Positions 26,861 through 36,161 of a DNA stretch of 64,000 nt are shown here, piece after piece; position 1 is the stretch's first letter, and the number at the start of each line of letters is the position of its first letter. The stretch covers positions 561,889 to 625,888 of the forward strand of contig NZ_JAMDLG010000001.1 of assembly GCF_023721715.1 (NCBI RefSeq), in the 5' to 3' direction. A program made the position numbers and the translations under genes. The notes below the pieces were generated by a model. It was not told the origin of the DNA. It searched no databases and saw only the letters and a program-made list of their open reading frames with translations. The DNA is from Parasegetibacter sp. NRK P23 (GTDB taxonomy: Bacteria > Bacteroidota > Bacteroidia > Chitinophagales > Chitinophagaceae).

Positions 26861-27393
26861 ACTCTAATTTTAAGGTTTGTGTGGCCCACTACTTCAGCCA
26901 CGGTTGGTTTCAGATTCGATCAGTATAAATACGGATTGTCGCCGTTAGATAAAAAGTTAAGCGGTAATATCCATGGAGGAGATTGGAACGATGGAATTCA
27001 ACAGAGGAGATTGAAGATGTAGTGTGGTATTACTAGGATGCTGAATCAGAGGTAGCTATAACATAGGACATACAAAGGAAGCATCTTTTTTCAAATTCTG
27101 CAACTTCCTGGTATAATTATTTTTGCACATCTGTTGCTATTGCACAAAAGTACTATAAACCAGTAATTTGCTCCAATACCACTTTCAGGGTATACCATCT
27201 TCCATCATTCTTTTTTCTGTAATTCCGGCAGGTATACTATGAAGTTTCGCTTTTTTGAGTAATTTTATTTCGCTTTTCAGGATTGAGTGCAAGGGCACTA
27301 ATTACATCTTCCCAATACCCGGAAAAACCTCATCAATACCACGCTTCCATATTTCATGAAACCCGTACAATCATTCATCATAATATTATTCAC
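26861..27393. other. Intergenic region, 533 bp
   Basis: This spacer lies between the divergent esterase and 2OG-oxygenase genes. A possible -7 box TATTTTTG is at 27118-27125 on the + strand, but its -33 partner is only TTC. I see no convincing gene. The short TTG-initiated extension of the oxygenase frame from 27283 looks non-coding. Confidence 0.5.
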
Positions 27394-28191
27394 ATGAAAT
27401 TTATCGACCTGTCCGTATCTGAATTGCATGACCTCGCAAAAAGCAGAAGGGCCGATTACCTTTCGGCGGAGCCCTTCCCCAACACTTATTTCGATAATTT
27501 CTTTAATGCCGAAAAATTATCTGAAGTGCTGGAAGAGTTCCCTGACCTCAGCCAGAATCCAGACCTTAAATACAACGACGCGAACCAGATCAAACTGGCC
27601 TCCAAAGGCGAATACCGCTTTGGTGAAAAAACAAGGGAGTTCATGCACTTCCTTAATTCCCAGCCTTTCCTGGAGTTCCTTTCCATCCTCACCGGCATAG
27701 AAGCGCTTATCCCCGACCCTTATTTCGATGGCGGCGGCGCGCACCAGATACTTCCCGGCGGATTGCTGAAAATCCACGCCGATTTCAATAAGAATAAACT
27801 CACCAATCTCGACCGCAGACTGAACATTCTGGTTTACATGAACAAAGACTGGGACGAATCCTGGGGTGGACATTTTGAACTCTGGGACAAAGAAATGAAA
27901 GGAGCCGTTAAGAAGATCCTCCCCATATTCAACCGGATGGCGCTCTTCACCACCACCAGCGATTCTTACCATGGCCACCCTGATCCGTTAAGGTGCCCTC
28001 CGGACAGAAGCAGGAAATCGCTCGCGCTTTACTATTATACCAACGGCAGGCCCGAAGAGGAAATCACCGATGCGCACTCTACCCTGTTCAAAGCAAGGCC
28101 CAACGAAAAAGCAGGCAAATCTTTCAAAGACATCATCAAACAACTTACACCGCCTATCATTTACGACGCGGCTAAAAAAATCACCAAATAG
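27394..28191 (+). CDS. 2OG-Fe(II) oxygenase superfamily protein
   Basis: From the ATG at 27394 the protein has 265 residues. The double-stranded beta-helix core shows the metal triad: HxD in LLKIHADFN (His128, Asp130) and a distal His in SYHGHPDPL (His193 or His195). An Arg for 2-oxoglutarate lies in DRSRKSLALYYYT. Spacing and flanking sequence match the prolyl-4-hydroxylase-like group (DUF/2OG-FeII_Oxy_3) often found near polysaccharide genes. The substrate is unknown. An upstream TTG start would add 37 residues with no domain. It is followed by a long terminator hairpin and faces the polysaccharide locus. Confidence 0.85.
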   Translation: MKFIDLSVSELHDLAKSRRADYLSAEPFPNTYFDNFFNAEKLSEVLEEFPDLSQNPDLKYNDANQIKLASKGEYRFGEKTREFMHFLNSQPFLEFLSILTGIEALIPDPYFDGGGAHQILPGGLLKIHADFNKNKLTNLDRRLNILVYMNKDWDESWGGHFELWDKEMKGAVKKILPIFNRMALFTTTSDSYHGHPDPLRCPPDRSRKSLALYYYTNGRPEEEITDAHSTLFKARPNEKAGKSFKDIIKQLTPPIIYDAAKKITK

Positions 28192-28211
28192 GAAGTAATC
28201 TTCCGGCATTC

Positions 28212-28255
28212 AACGAAAAGAGCGCATCCTTCAAACGGAATGCGCTCTTTTCGTT
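28212..28255. terminator. Strong bidirectional terminator
   Basis: AACGAAAAGAGCGCAT (28212-28227) pairs perfectly over 16 bp with ATGCGCTCTTTTCGTT (28240-28255). It separates the 2OG-oxygenase gene from the convergent end of the polysaccharide locus. Confidence 0.88.
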
Positions 28256-28270
28256 TCTATTTAATTCGAA

Positions 28271-29380
28271 TCAGGAAACAGTGGCGGGACGTGCATTAGA
28301 GCCAAATTTCCTTCTCAACGCCACGAATGGTTTTTCCACCAGGTAATAAGACCCTAAAGACAAACCTACCGTAAGCACGATTGTGAGCGCGTACCATTCC
28401 AAACTACTCTTTTCAAAATAAAGGTTCCCCACTTTTAAAGCCACCCAATGGAACAGGTAAAGGGAGTAACAAAGCTTTCCTGTAAATACCATGAATTTGT
28501 TATCAACCAGCTTGTGGATGAATCCCTTTGTATGCAACACAGCGAATGCCGGAACGATAATCGCGAACGCAATGCCCTGAAGAGAATATTTTATGGTTGT
28601 CTGGAAAAAAAGATCATTGTAAATAAGGGTTACCGCAAGCAGCGCCACCGCGATGATAAACGCAATATGCGATTGAAGTAAACGCTGGTACCACTTAGAT
28701 TGATATTTATACAGCAACAATGCCGAGAAGCAACCGTAAAGAATAGAGTCGGCCCTGCAATGGGTGGTATAGTAGGTAAGCTGAAAAACCGTGGTGCCTC
28801 CAGGCGCGGTCATAAATGTAAAAATCCGGATGCCCAGAAACAGCAGCAGCAGGAAGAAGATGATGTAGAACAACCGCTTATGGGCGTTGGAATAAAACGT
28901 GATGAAAAGCAGTGGGAACAACATATAAAAATGCTCCTCCACAGACAGCGACCACAATATTTTTGACACCAGCAGATAGTTCGAATCGGGAAGCACGGGG
29001 TGAAAATACACCAGGTAGTAATTGGTGAAATAAAACAATCCCGCCAGGATATCGCTCCAGATAATCGTATAGTGATGGAGCAGCAGCACGACAATAGAAA
29101 CGAGCAGCATCAACAGCAAGGCCGGGTAAAGGCGCAGCAGCCGCCGGATATAAAATTCGCCCAGCTTCACCGTTCCGATCTTATTGTATTCCACAATCAT
29201 CAGTTTGGTAATGAGCAACCCGCTGACGTAAAAGAAAAGGGTAACCCCCAGGAAGGCCACATCCATTTGCGCAAGGTGCAAATGCGAAAGGATCACGAGT
29301 AAGATCGCGTATCCTCTGAATCCATCGATATAAGAAACGTATTTATTATCCGGCTGCATCTGAACTTGTTTAACGGTCAA
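28271..29380 (-). CDS. Acyltransferase 3 family membrane protein
   Basis: This 369-residue polytopic protein of the acyltransferase-3 (OafA/WecH-like) family opens YIDGFRGYAILLVILSHLHLAQ, where the His is the likely catalytic residue. LFFYVSGLLITKLM follows. About ten transmembrane helices extend to residue 350. The family transfers acetyl or other acyl groups onto sugars of surface polysaccharides. It is the last gene of the minus-strand locus, 10 bp after its neighbour, another acyltransferase. A second ATG at 29359 is also a possible start. Confidence 0.9.
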   Translation of the reverse strand: MTVKQVQMQPDNKYVSYIDGFRGYAILLVILSHLHLAQMDVAFLGVTLFFYVSGLLITKLMIVEYNKIGTVKLGEFYIRRLLRLYPALLLMLLVSIVVLLLHHYTIIWSDILAGLFYFTNYYLVYFHPVLPDSNYLLVSKILWSLSVEEHFYMLFPLLFITFYSNAHKRLFYIIFFLLLLFLGIRIFTFMTAPGGTTVFQLTYYTTHCRADSILYGCFSALLLYKYQSKWYQRLLQSHIAFIIAVALLAVTLIYNDLFFQTTIKYSLQGIAFAIIVPAFAVLHTKGFIHKLVDNKFMVFTGKLCYSLYLFHWVALKVGNLYFEKSSLEWYALTIVLTVGLSLGSYYLVEKPFVALRRKFGSNARPATVS

Positions 29381-29390
29381 ATTTAAGAGA

Positions 29391-30449
29391 TCAACATCCT
29401 ACCAAATACTTGCTGTTCTTTCCAAACAACTTCTGCGCGGCCTTAATCACCAGCATACTGCCGGCCAGTACCAGCACCAGGTAAATGGTCCAGTACAACA
29501 GGTTACCGGGTATAGGTTGCTTCATCAGTTTTTCATAAACGGCTTTTAGCACAAGCAGTACATAATAGTGTACAAAGAATATCCCAAAGCTGAGGTGCGC
29601 CAGTGTTGATAGCATAGCTGGCACTTTTTTATCCAGCTTCCAGAACCAATAAATAAAGAACGGGCAGAATAACATCTTGTGCAGAAAATTAAGCTGCGTA
29701 TTGGCTACCGGGAAAAGCGCGAAGTTCAGGCCCAATACCAGCAACGTCGCCCCTGTAATCAGCCACCAGTATTTTTGTGCGAACAAAAGGTAATCTGCAC
29801 GTTTATAACTCATGAACATTCCGAAAATATAGCAGGGAAGAAAGTGTACGAACATGCGCGGAATATCTGAAAAAGGATCCCGGCCAATGTACATGGAAAG
29901 CACCATCAGCGGGAGAATGATCCAGTACCACACCGGATGCCTGTTAATATAGAGGAACACGGGAGCCAGCAGATAAAATATAACAATCATGGGAATGAAC
30001 CAGAACTGTTGCATGTGCCCCCCGGTAACATAAAGGAAGCCGAACTTTTCCCAACCGCTCAGCGCCATAAAATCGGGTTTATAGGCCAGAAGGTAACCCG
30101 GTATATCTCCTGAATACAGGCGGTAGGCCAATATCGGGATGGACAACAGCAGGTAAGGTAACACCACGAACTTCAATTTCGAAACAAGATAGGTCTTGTA
30201 TTTAAAGTTCGCGGAGAGATGGTGGAAAAGATAGCCCGCCATGAACATGAACAAAACCGTACCGTTTTCCCAGAACACCCGGATAAACTGATGGATGATG
30301 GAGTCTTCCGGCCATTCCATCAACAGGTGTCCGGCAACTACGGAAATGATGGCGAAGCCCCGGAAATTATGGATATAACCAATAAACTCTCTTTTCTTTT
30401 TCTCGGTAACCACTACCGGTGGAGCCGCGGGGGTAATTGTTTCGCTCAT
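29391..30449 (-). CDS. Acyltransferase 3 family membrane protein
   Basis: Starting at the ATG at 30449 gives 352 residues and avoids overlap with the upstream gene. A short cytoplasmic Pro-rich N-terminus (SETITPAAPPVVVTEKKKR) precedes the acyltransferase-3 core, which begins YIHNFRGFAIISVVAGHLLMEW (catalytic His). VLFMFMAGYLFHHL and about ten membrane helices follow. It is similar in kind but not close in sequence to the next acyltransferase, so the two probably modify different positions. It belongs to the polysaccharide locus. Confidence 0.9.
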   Translation of the reverse strand: MSETITPAAPPVVVTEKKKREFIGYIHNFRGFAIISVVAGHLLMEWPEDSIIHQFIRVFWENGTVLFMFMAGYLFHHLSANFKYKTYLVSKLKFVVLPYLLLSIPILAYRLYSGDIPGYLLAYKPDFMALSGWEKFGFLYVTGGHMQQFWFIPMIVIFYLLAPVFLYINRHPVWYWIILPLMVLSMYIGRDPFSDIPRMFVHFLPCYIFGMFMSYKRADYLLFAQKYWWLITGATLLVLGLNFALFPVANTQLNFLHKMLFCPFFIYWFWKLDKKVPAMLSTLAHLSFGIFFVHYYVLLVLKAVYEKLMKQPIPGNLLYWTIYLVLVLAGSMLVIKAAQKLFGKNSKYLVGC

Positions 30450-30465
30450 GGGAATCTGTTTTATG

Positions 30466-31692
30466 CTACTGGTAGATAAAATGAATAAGGAACCCAAGTA
30501 TATTCAGCAATACGGCATATACAATCATCCCTTTCAAAAGCCATGCGGGGATGTGCTGCACGGCTAGCGCGAACAACACGAACAGCAGTGGCAGAAAGTC
30601 GAGAGAAAACCGCATGGTATTGATCTGGTGGAACCCGTTGTTGTGGTAAAATAAGGTTCCCGTAAGAATCACGCCGATAGTGGCACAGGCGCCGATGGCC
30701 AGCGGGCGTGCCCATTTCGCTTTCACGGCCGCAACCAGGAAGGGACTTGCGGAAAGCAATGAGGTGCCCCAAAGGTCCATATCTTTAATGTGCATGTTTC
30801 CCACCCCTTCGAATTCAATGTTGAACCCTTTGATGAACATGCTGTAAAAATTGAAAAGGAAGTATTTCGCGCTGAAAACGCCATATTCATTCACCCTGTC
30901 GCGCAATACGCCGTTGAAAATAATATAGGAATAACCAGGATCCATCGGGTTCCCGAAGCGCACATAATTGTATCCGGCGTAAAGCAGGAAAAAGAAACCG
31001 GCGCCCAGACCCAGGTGAACCAGGTGTTTAAACTTCACTTCTTCCCTGTTCTGCTTCCAGGCGTAATAAAGAAAGCCCAACGCGATAAAAATATAGGCGA
31101 AGGTGAACTGCCTGGTTAGAAAACTGCAACCAATGTACACACCTGCCAGCCACCAGCGTTTGCGGCCCAAAAGCTCATTCATCAACAGCAGTTGAAAGGT
31201 AAGCGACGTAATGTGCGCGAATGAATACACATGGTGACTGGTAAAAAGCGCGAACCAATAACCGGTTCCAAAGAAAAACGCCAGTATCAGCCAGGGCAGT
31301 ACCGAGGCGGAAACCTTTACTCTCACCAGAATTTTGTGCAGCAGAAAAAGATTGAGGCAGCTCATGACCACTACAATGAATACGGTGTTCACCTGCTGGT
31401 AACCGAAAATAGCCACAAAAGGAGCCAGCAGCAACGATGGCAGTGGCGGATAAGGCAGGTAATGCGCACCGTTGTACGCGATCATATCGTTGTAGGTATC
31501 CATGGGAGGAAGCGCAAGACTTCCGTTCAGCAACGATTCCGCGAAACGCAGGTAGGCATTGTTTGCACCATCGTTCTGGTAAAAATTCATGATGGCCGGC
31601 ACATGCAAAACGAGGAACGCTGCAAAATAAAAAATCCAATCGAGCCGAGTTGGATTTTCAAAAGAAGCAAGTTTGCGTATATATCGGATCAT
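30466..31692 (-). CDS. Polytopic membrane protein, GT-C glycosyltransferase-like
   Basis: This 408-residue protein has about ten to eleven hydrophobic helices and an N-terminal loop NFYQNDGANNAYLRFAESL. YNGAHYLPYPPLPSLLLAPFVAI follows, a layout seen in lipid-linked-sugar-dependent (GT-C/ArnT/PMT-like) glycosyltransferases. The first loop carries an Asp but not a clear DxD or DE pair, so activity is unproven. It lies 10 bp after the methyltransferase gene and 16 bp before the acyltransferase start, within one operon. Confidence 0.7.
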   Translation of the reverse strand: MIRYIRKLASFENPTRLDWIFYFAAFLVLHVPAIMNFYQNDGANNAYLRFAESLLNGSLALPPMDTYNDMIAYNGAHYLPYPPLPSLLLAPFVAIFGYQQVNTVFIVVVMSCLNLFLLHKILVRVKVSASVLPWLILAFFFGTGYWFALFTSHHVYSFAHITSLTFQLLLMNELLGRKRWWLAGVYIGCSFLTRQFTFAYIFIALGFLYYAWKQNREEVKFKHLVHLGLGAGFFFLLYAGYNYVRFGNPMDPGYSYIIFNGVLRDRVNEYGVFSAKYFLFNFYSMFIKGFNIEFEGVGNMHIKDMDLWGTSLLSASPFLVAAVKAKWARPLAIGACATIGVILTGTLFYHNNGFHQINTMRFSLDFLPLLFVLFALAVQHIPAWLLKGMIVYAVLLNILGFLIHFIYQ

Positions 31693-31702
31693 ACTCCCGT
31701 CT

Positions 31703-32455
31703 TTATTTATTCGCCTTTTCCCATACGGTTACAAATCCGCCGGTAAACTGGTAAGGAAGTACTTCAGCAATGGCGCAGTCCAGTTTCTGCAATGATTTTA
31801 TCTTTTTGGTCGCAAGGGAGAAAGGGAATACGTCCTCCACAAAATTCGTTTTACCGAAGGTGCTGATGACAAAATTATTTTCCTCCGCCAGTTGCTGCAG
31901 CGTTTTTTTGGTAAAGAACTGAATATGGGTGAGGTCACTTGCGGAAGACTGCACCGTGGTACCCTTATACCCCAGGAGGGATTTGATTTTTGAAACCGTT
32001 TTCCAAAGGAACCCGTTCTTTTTTTGCATGGCGATCACGGGCCGGGTCACGAAAAGCTCACGCGGACCTTTACCGTTGGGCACCGTAACAATCAGCACAC
32101 CATCGTCGTGGAGGGTCTGGTTCAACACCTTTAATAATTTGCCGGGCTCGTTCAGGTGCTCCAGTACCTCGCTGCAAATTACGGCATGGTACTTATTTCC
32201 GTCGGCCACCAGTTGTTCCGCGCTGATGACATCAAATTTCACGTTGGGCAGTTTGTTCAATTCTTTAGCCCTCGCAATGGCAATATCGCTCACGTCAATG
32301 CCCCGCACATTAAATCCCTTTTCCCCCAGGCTTCTGGAGATCACCCCGTTTCCACAACCCACGTCCAGCACTTCGGCTCCGGTCGGGAGCTTAGCCTTTA
32401 GTACTTGTGTAATAAAATCGAGCCGTTTGATATCGGCAATCCTTTCAAATTCCAT
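31703..32455 (-). CDS. Class I SAM-dependent methyltransferase
   Basis: This 250-residue cytoplasmic protein has SAM motif I (AEVLDVGCGNGVISRSL, about 28-45), motif II (GIDVSDIAIARAKEL) and SEVLEHLNEPGKLLKVL with DGVLIVTVPNG. This is the UbiG/methyltransferase-11 type. Position between glycosyltransferases suggests that it methylates a sugar or lipid-linked intermediate of the polysaccharide, but that is inference. It lies 17 bp after the GT4 gene. Confidence 0.9.
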   Translation of the reverse strand: MEFERIADIKRLDFITQVLKAKLPTGAEVLDVGCGNGVISRSLGEKGFNVRGIDVSDIAIARAKELNKLPNVKFDVISAEQLVADGNKYHAVICSEVLEHLNEPGKLLKVLNQTLHDDGVLIVTVPNGKGPRELFVTRPVIAMQKKNGFLWKTVSKIKSLLGYKGTTVQSSASDLTHIQFFTKKTLQQLAEENNFVISTFGKTNFVEDVFPFSLATKKIKSLQKLDCAIAEVLPYQFTGGFVTVWEKANK

Positions 32456-32472
32456 GGTTTCCTGATTAAGGT

Positions 32473-33606
32473 TTATGAGGGAGAACCGCCATTCAACAGT
32501 TTCTCGTAAATATTTTCTATTTCCCGGGTCATATGCACTGCATTGAAACGTTTTTCGACGGTTTCAAGTGCCTTCCGACCAAAATTATTTCGCAAAGCCT
32601 CATCCCGGCCAAGCTCCAGCAGCGCGTCTTTCAGGGCATCAACTTTTCCCGGTTCTATCATGATGCCATTTTCCCTGTGTTGTAATACTTCCACTGTGCC
32701 ATCCACTTTTGTGGCAATCACCGCCTTCCCCATCGCCATCGCCTCCAGAAGGCCAATCGGCAATCCTTCCCACAAAGAAGGCAGTACGAAGATATCTGAT
32801 GCGCCCAATACATCGGGCACATCCTGCCGGAACGATTGAAATATGATCCGGTCGCCCAGTTGAAGCTCCTGCACCAATGCAAGCGCCTCTTCCTTCTGAT
32901 CGCCATCACCCACCATCAGCAAACGAAGTTCAGGCTGAACTTTCACGGCTTCCGCAAAAGCCCGGATCAGCGTTATGGGTTGCTTATGCGCCGTGAACCG
33001 GGCAATAAACAGCACCAGTTTTTCCTCCTGCAGTATGCCCAGCTCCCCTCTTATATCCGACAACTTCCTTTCGGGCGTGAACTTCTGCCGGTTGATCCCG
33101 TTGTTCACGACTACGGCATCAAGGGCGGGAATACGTTCCTTCCCGGAGGCCCGGTTCGATTCCGATACCGCAATGTTCACTTGGGCATTGGCGGTAAGGT
33201 ATCTTTCACCCATAATTCTCATGCGCTGAACCACCGGGTGCTGGTCGCGGTGAAAGGACCAGCCATGTATCGTATAAATCACGGGAATTTTCAACGAACG
33301 GGCAGCCCACAACACATTCGAACAAGCCCGTGTACCGTGCGCATGCACGAGTTTCACCCCTTCTTTACGGAGGAAACGCTTCACCTGGCGCCATTTCCTC
33401 ACGTCAAACGGCTTTTCCGTATGTATAACATGGGTCTTCACCGCCATTTCCTCCAGCCTTTTCACCATCGGACCATCGGTAAACGACAATACAACAGGTT
33501 CGTATCGCTGGCGGTTAAGGTTCTCCACCAAACTCAACAAATGTGATTCACCTCCCCCGATCTTGCCCTGACGGATACATTCCAGTATCTTGATCTTCTG
33601 TTGCAT
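32473..33606 (-). CDS. GT4 family glycosyltransferase
   Basis: I start this gene at the ATG whose A overlaps the TAA stop of the GT2 gene (TAATG), giving 377 residues and an N-terminus KIKILECIRQGKIGGGESHLL typical of GT4 enzymes. The GT-B fold shows LVLFIARFTAHKQPITLIRAF, LLMVGDGDQKEEAL and the E-x7-E motif in WEGLPIGLLEAMAMGKAV. It adds a sugar, from a nucleotide donor, to a lipid-linked acceptor at the inner membrane. The acceptor and linkage cannot be read from sequence. Confidence 0.93.
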   Translation of the reverse strand: MQQKIKILECIRQGKIGGGESHLLSLVENLNRQRYEPVVLSFTDGPMVKRLEEMAVKTHVIHTEKPFDVRKWRQVKRFLRKEGVKLVHAHGTRACSNVLWAARSLKIPVIYTIHGWSFHRDQHPVVQRMRIMGERYLTANAQVNIAVSESNRASGKERIPALDAVVVNNGINRQKFTPERKLSDIRGELGILQEEKLVLFIARFTAHKQPITLIRAFAEAVKVQPELRLLMVGDGDQKEEALALVQELQLGDRIIFQSFRQDVPDVLGASDIFVLPSLWEGLPIGLLEAMAMGKAVIATKVDGTVEVLQHRENGIMIEPGKVDALKDALLELGRDEALRNNFGRKALETVEKRFNAVHMTREIENIYEKLLNGGSPS

Positions 33607-34511
33607 TATACCGGGGAGTATTTCGATGAAGTAAAATTCCACGCCATTCCCTTCAGAAACGAGCGCAGGTGGTTGAACTGGCGCGCGGCCGTGTAACGTA
33701 AAACAGCTTTCGGCAACGCAAAAAAACCAAAGAACACGAAAAACACCAAACGGTGCATGAAAGGCGAGTTCCGCCTCATATAAAGTATCCTGTTCCTCGT
33801 CTGGTAATATACTTTCATGGGATTTTGTTTTCCAACAGACATAGACTCTTTGTGAAAAATCAGCGCCTTCGGCTGAAAGTATATTTTATAGCCAGCCCTT
33901 AGTATGCGCGCACTCCAATCCCATTCTTCATAATAAAGGAAAAAACTTTCAGGAAAAGCGCCCACTTGCTCAATCACCTCTTTCTTCACCATCATGGCAC
34001 AGCCGTGCGCCCCATGGGTGTAGCCCGGGCGATCGAATTGTCCGTCATCTACCTGTCGGTTACCTACGGCCTCGGTGCGTCCTGTAAAAGTATTGATGGG
34101 ATGAAAGCCGGCGTACTGAATCGTGTCGGGCCGGTCGAAAAAACGGATTTTGGGACAAACCACCCCAACTGAATGGTCTGATGAAAACGGTTCGAGCAGG
34201 GTCTTCAGCAAACCTGGGGTAAATTCTGTATCGTTGTTCACAATAAAAATATAGTCGCCTTTCGCGGCCCTGATGCCCACATTGTTTCCCCCGGCAAAAC
34301 CAAGGTTTTCTTTGTTCCTGATCACATTTATACCTGGATACACCTCCTGGAAGCGCAGGGTAGCGTCTACGGCAGAGGCATTGTCTACCAGGATCATTTC
34401 AACCTGCACCCCTTGGGAATGCTGTTGCACGGAGCGCAGGAAGTCACAGGTAATATCTGGTGTGTTCCAATTCAATGCAACCACCGATATTAAAGGATTG
34501 CCCTTTAACAT
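33606..34511 (-). CDS. GT2 family glycosyltransferase
   Basis: The ATG at 34511 gives 301 residues; one at 34535 adds eight. The GT-A fold begins PLISVVALNWNTPDITCDFLRSV and has ENLGFAGGNNVGIRAAKGDYI. A DxD-equivalent follows (VNNDTEFTPGLL), then FFLYYEEWDWSARILRAGYKI, as in rhamnosyl- and other GT2 enzymes for surface polysaccharides. A hydrophobic C-terminal stretch (LVFFVFFGFFALP) may associate with the membrane. It is coupled to the GT4 gene by a 1-bp overlap. Confidence 0.92.
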   Translation of the reverse strand: MLKGNPLISVVALNWNTPDITCDFLRSVQQHSQGVQVEMILVDNASAVDATLRFQEVYPGINVIRNKENLGFAGGNNVGIRAAKGDYIFIVNNDTEFTPGLLKTLLEPFSSDHSVGVVCPKIRFFDRPDTIQYAGFHPINTFTGRTEAVGNRQVDDGQFDRPGYTHGAHGCAMMVKKEVIEQVGAFPESFFLYYEEWDWSARILRAGYKIYFQPKALIFHKESMSVGKQNPMKVYYQTRNRILYMRRNSPFMHRLVFFVFFGFFALPKAVLRYTAARQFNHLRSFLKGMAWNFTSSKYSPV

Positions 34512-34585
34512 TGTTGTTTCTTTTGAGGTAAGCACGGACTAATGCGGCAACAAAATAGCGATAAACTTCAAATATAGCTATCTTA

Positions 34586-35731
34586 TTATACGTTTTCTTT
34601 TTGCAGCAATGCTGAAGGGGTATTGGCGATGATCCAGAGGTCGTACATGAAATTGTGGCGCGCGGCATAATCAATATCCAGGTTAATGCGCTCCTGGATC
34701 GACATATTGCTATCACCTCTTTTCTTGATCTGCCACAGTCCTGTGATACCAGCGGGTGCCAGGAAGCGTGCGGCATATTCGTTGGACGTGAGCGTAGCGG
34801 CCTCATACAGGGGCAGCGGACGGTTACCAACCAACGACATATCGCCGAGGAACACGTTGATCAACTGTGGAAGTTCATCAATACTGGTATTCCTGAGAAA
34901 CGCTCCGATTCTTGTAATGCGCGGATCGTTGCTCACTTTGAAGAACACAGGCTGTCCGGTGTTTACACCATACTGGTTCAGGTGCAGCAGTTCTGTAACC
35001 TTACGGTCGGCATCGGCCACCATGGTACGGAACTTATAAAATTTGAATACCTTATATCCTCTCCCGGCACGTGGGGAAACGTAAAAGATATTTCCTTTTG
35101 ATTCGAGACGGATCGCGATAGCAATCAGAATAAAGATCGGGGATAACAACAGCAGCAAACTGCCGGAAATGGTGAGATCGAAGCCACGTTTCAGGAAATA
35201 ATTCAGGTTTAACTCCCTGGGAAATTCGGTTTCCAGGCGATCTTCTATCATCAATTCCTTTTCGTTCTCTTTCATTTTGCGAAGAAAAGCGACTTTCTTA
35301 CGCAAACTGGCGGCGGATTCTCTCACTACGATAAGGTCATCTACCGCGGGGTGGTTCTGTAATTTGTTGATCTGCGCCTGGGAACAGTCTTTCACTTCTG
35401 CCAGCACGGGCACACCTGCCAGATCGGAGATTTCTTTTATTTTCTGAAGGAATATTTCAATTTCCTGCCAGGCCTGGTTTCCATCAAACAGAATCAGTTC
35501 GGGAAGGGTCTGCAAATCATCCAAACGCGGCAACACTTTCAGCGCCGAGAAAAAATTCTCGAAATAGTAGCTGCTGCTGAATCCTTCCATCAGGCTGTTG
35601 GTATACTGGAAATCCTTTCCAATGTAGAGGTAGGAACCTTCCAGTGTTTTTTTCTTCGGCCCGGCTACAGCAACCCGCTTAACGTAGGTGGGGCTGGGTT
35701 TTTGGGCGAAGAGTGTGTCAAGCTGTTTCAT
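34586..35731 (-). CDS. Receiver-like/polyprenyl-phosphate sugar transferase fusion
   Basis: This 381-residue protein has two parts. Residues about 30-165 look like a degenerate response-regulator receiver (LPELILFDGNQAW, with Asp83 at the phospho-acceptor position). Residues about 185-381 are a bacterial sugar transferase of the WcaJ/PglC type: a membrane hairpin (LTISGSLLLLLSPIFILIAI), KFYKFRTMV, then DELPQLINVFLGDMSLVGNRP and PGITGLWQ-like PAGITGLWQIKKR. It should load the first sugar phosphate onto undecaprenyl phosphate. The gene follows a stand-alone receiver gene by 22 bp, which suggests coupling of signalling to initiation of polysaccharide synthesis. Confidence 0.9.
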   Translation of the reverse strand: MKQLDTLFAQKPSPTYVKRVAVAGPKKKTLEGSYLYIGKDFQYTNSLMEGFSSSYYFENFFSALKVLPRLDDLQTLPELILFDGNQAWQEIEIFLQKIKEISDLAGVPVLAEVKDCSQAQINKLQNHPAVDDLIVVRESAASLRKKVAFLRKMKENEKELMIEDRLETEFPRELNLNYFLKRGFDLTISGSLLLLLSPIFILIAIAIRLESKGNIFYVSPRAGRGYKVFKFYKFRTMVADADRKVTELLHLNQYGVNTGQPVFFKVSNDPRITRIGAFLRNTSIDELPQLINVFLGDMSLVGNRPLPLYEAATLTSNEYAARFLAPAGITGLWQIKKRGDSNMSIQERINLDIDYAARHNFMYDLWIIANTPSALLQKENV

Positions 35732-35753
35732 GTGAGGTCAGGTTTGGTGATGA

Positions 35754-36161
35754 TTAGATTGCCTGCGGGAACCTGGCTTTGGGACCGGGCACCTTTTCAT
35801 TGACAAGCTGATCGATTGTTTCTATAAGGTGAATGGGATTAAATGGTTTGAGGAAGAATTTATCCACGCCCAGCTGGCGGCAGTTGCTTTCCGTATGCTC
35901 CATACTGAGTGAAGAAAGCACCACCATTGGGATCTCCCTGTATATATAACTGCTCCTCAGGTTAGCGATCAACTCCCAGTTCTCCATGTCGGGCAACTGC
36001 GCATCTGCCAGGATCAGTTCCGGGAAATTCTTTTTAGAAAGCCAGAACATGGCCGAAGCTGCGTCCGCCGCGGTTACCACCTGGTATTTTTTGCCAAGGA
36101 TGGTCTGTAACAGGAAGCGTATTGCCTTGCTGTCGTCTATTGCTAAAATAAGAGGTTTCAT
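35754..36161 (-). CDS. Stand-alone response regulator receiver domain
   Basis: This 135-residue single-domain receiver has the acidic pair Asp9-Asp10 (AIDDSKAIRF), phospho-acceptor Asp53 (LILADAQLPD), a Ser in VVLSSLS and the conserved Lys in FFLKPFNP. There is no output domain. It is the first gene of the polysaccharide operon, directly before the receiver-like/sugar-transferase fusion. Its likely partner is a histidine kinase outside the locus. A role in switching polysaccharide synthesis is an inference from position. Confidence 0.93.
   Translation of the reverse strand: MKPLILAIDDSKAIRFLLQTILGKKYQVVTAADAASAMFWLSKKNFPELILADAQLPDMENWELIANLRSSYIYREIPMVVLSSLSMEHTESNCRQLGVDKFFLKPFNPIHLIETIDQLVNEKVPGPKARFPQAI

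Noticed and set aside
32836..33546. A 236-codon + frame
   Set aside because: It is antisense to the GT4 gene and has no domain features.
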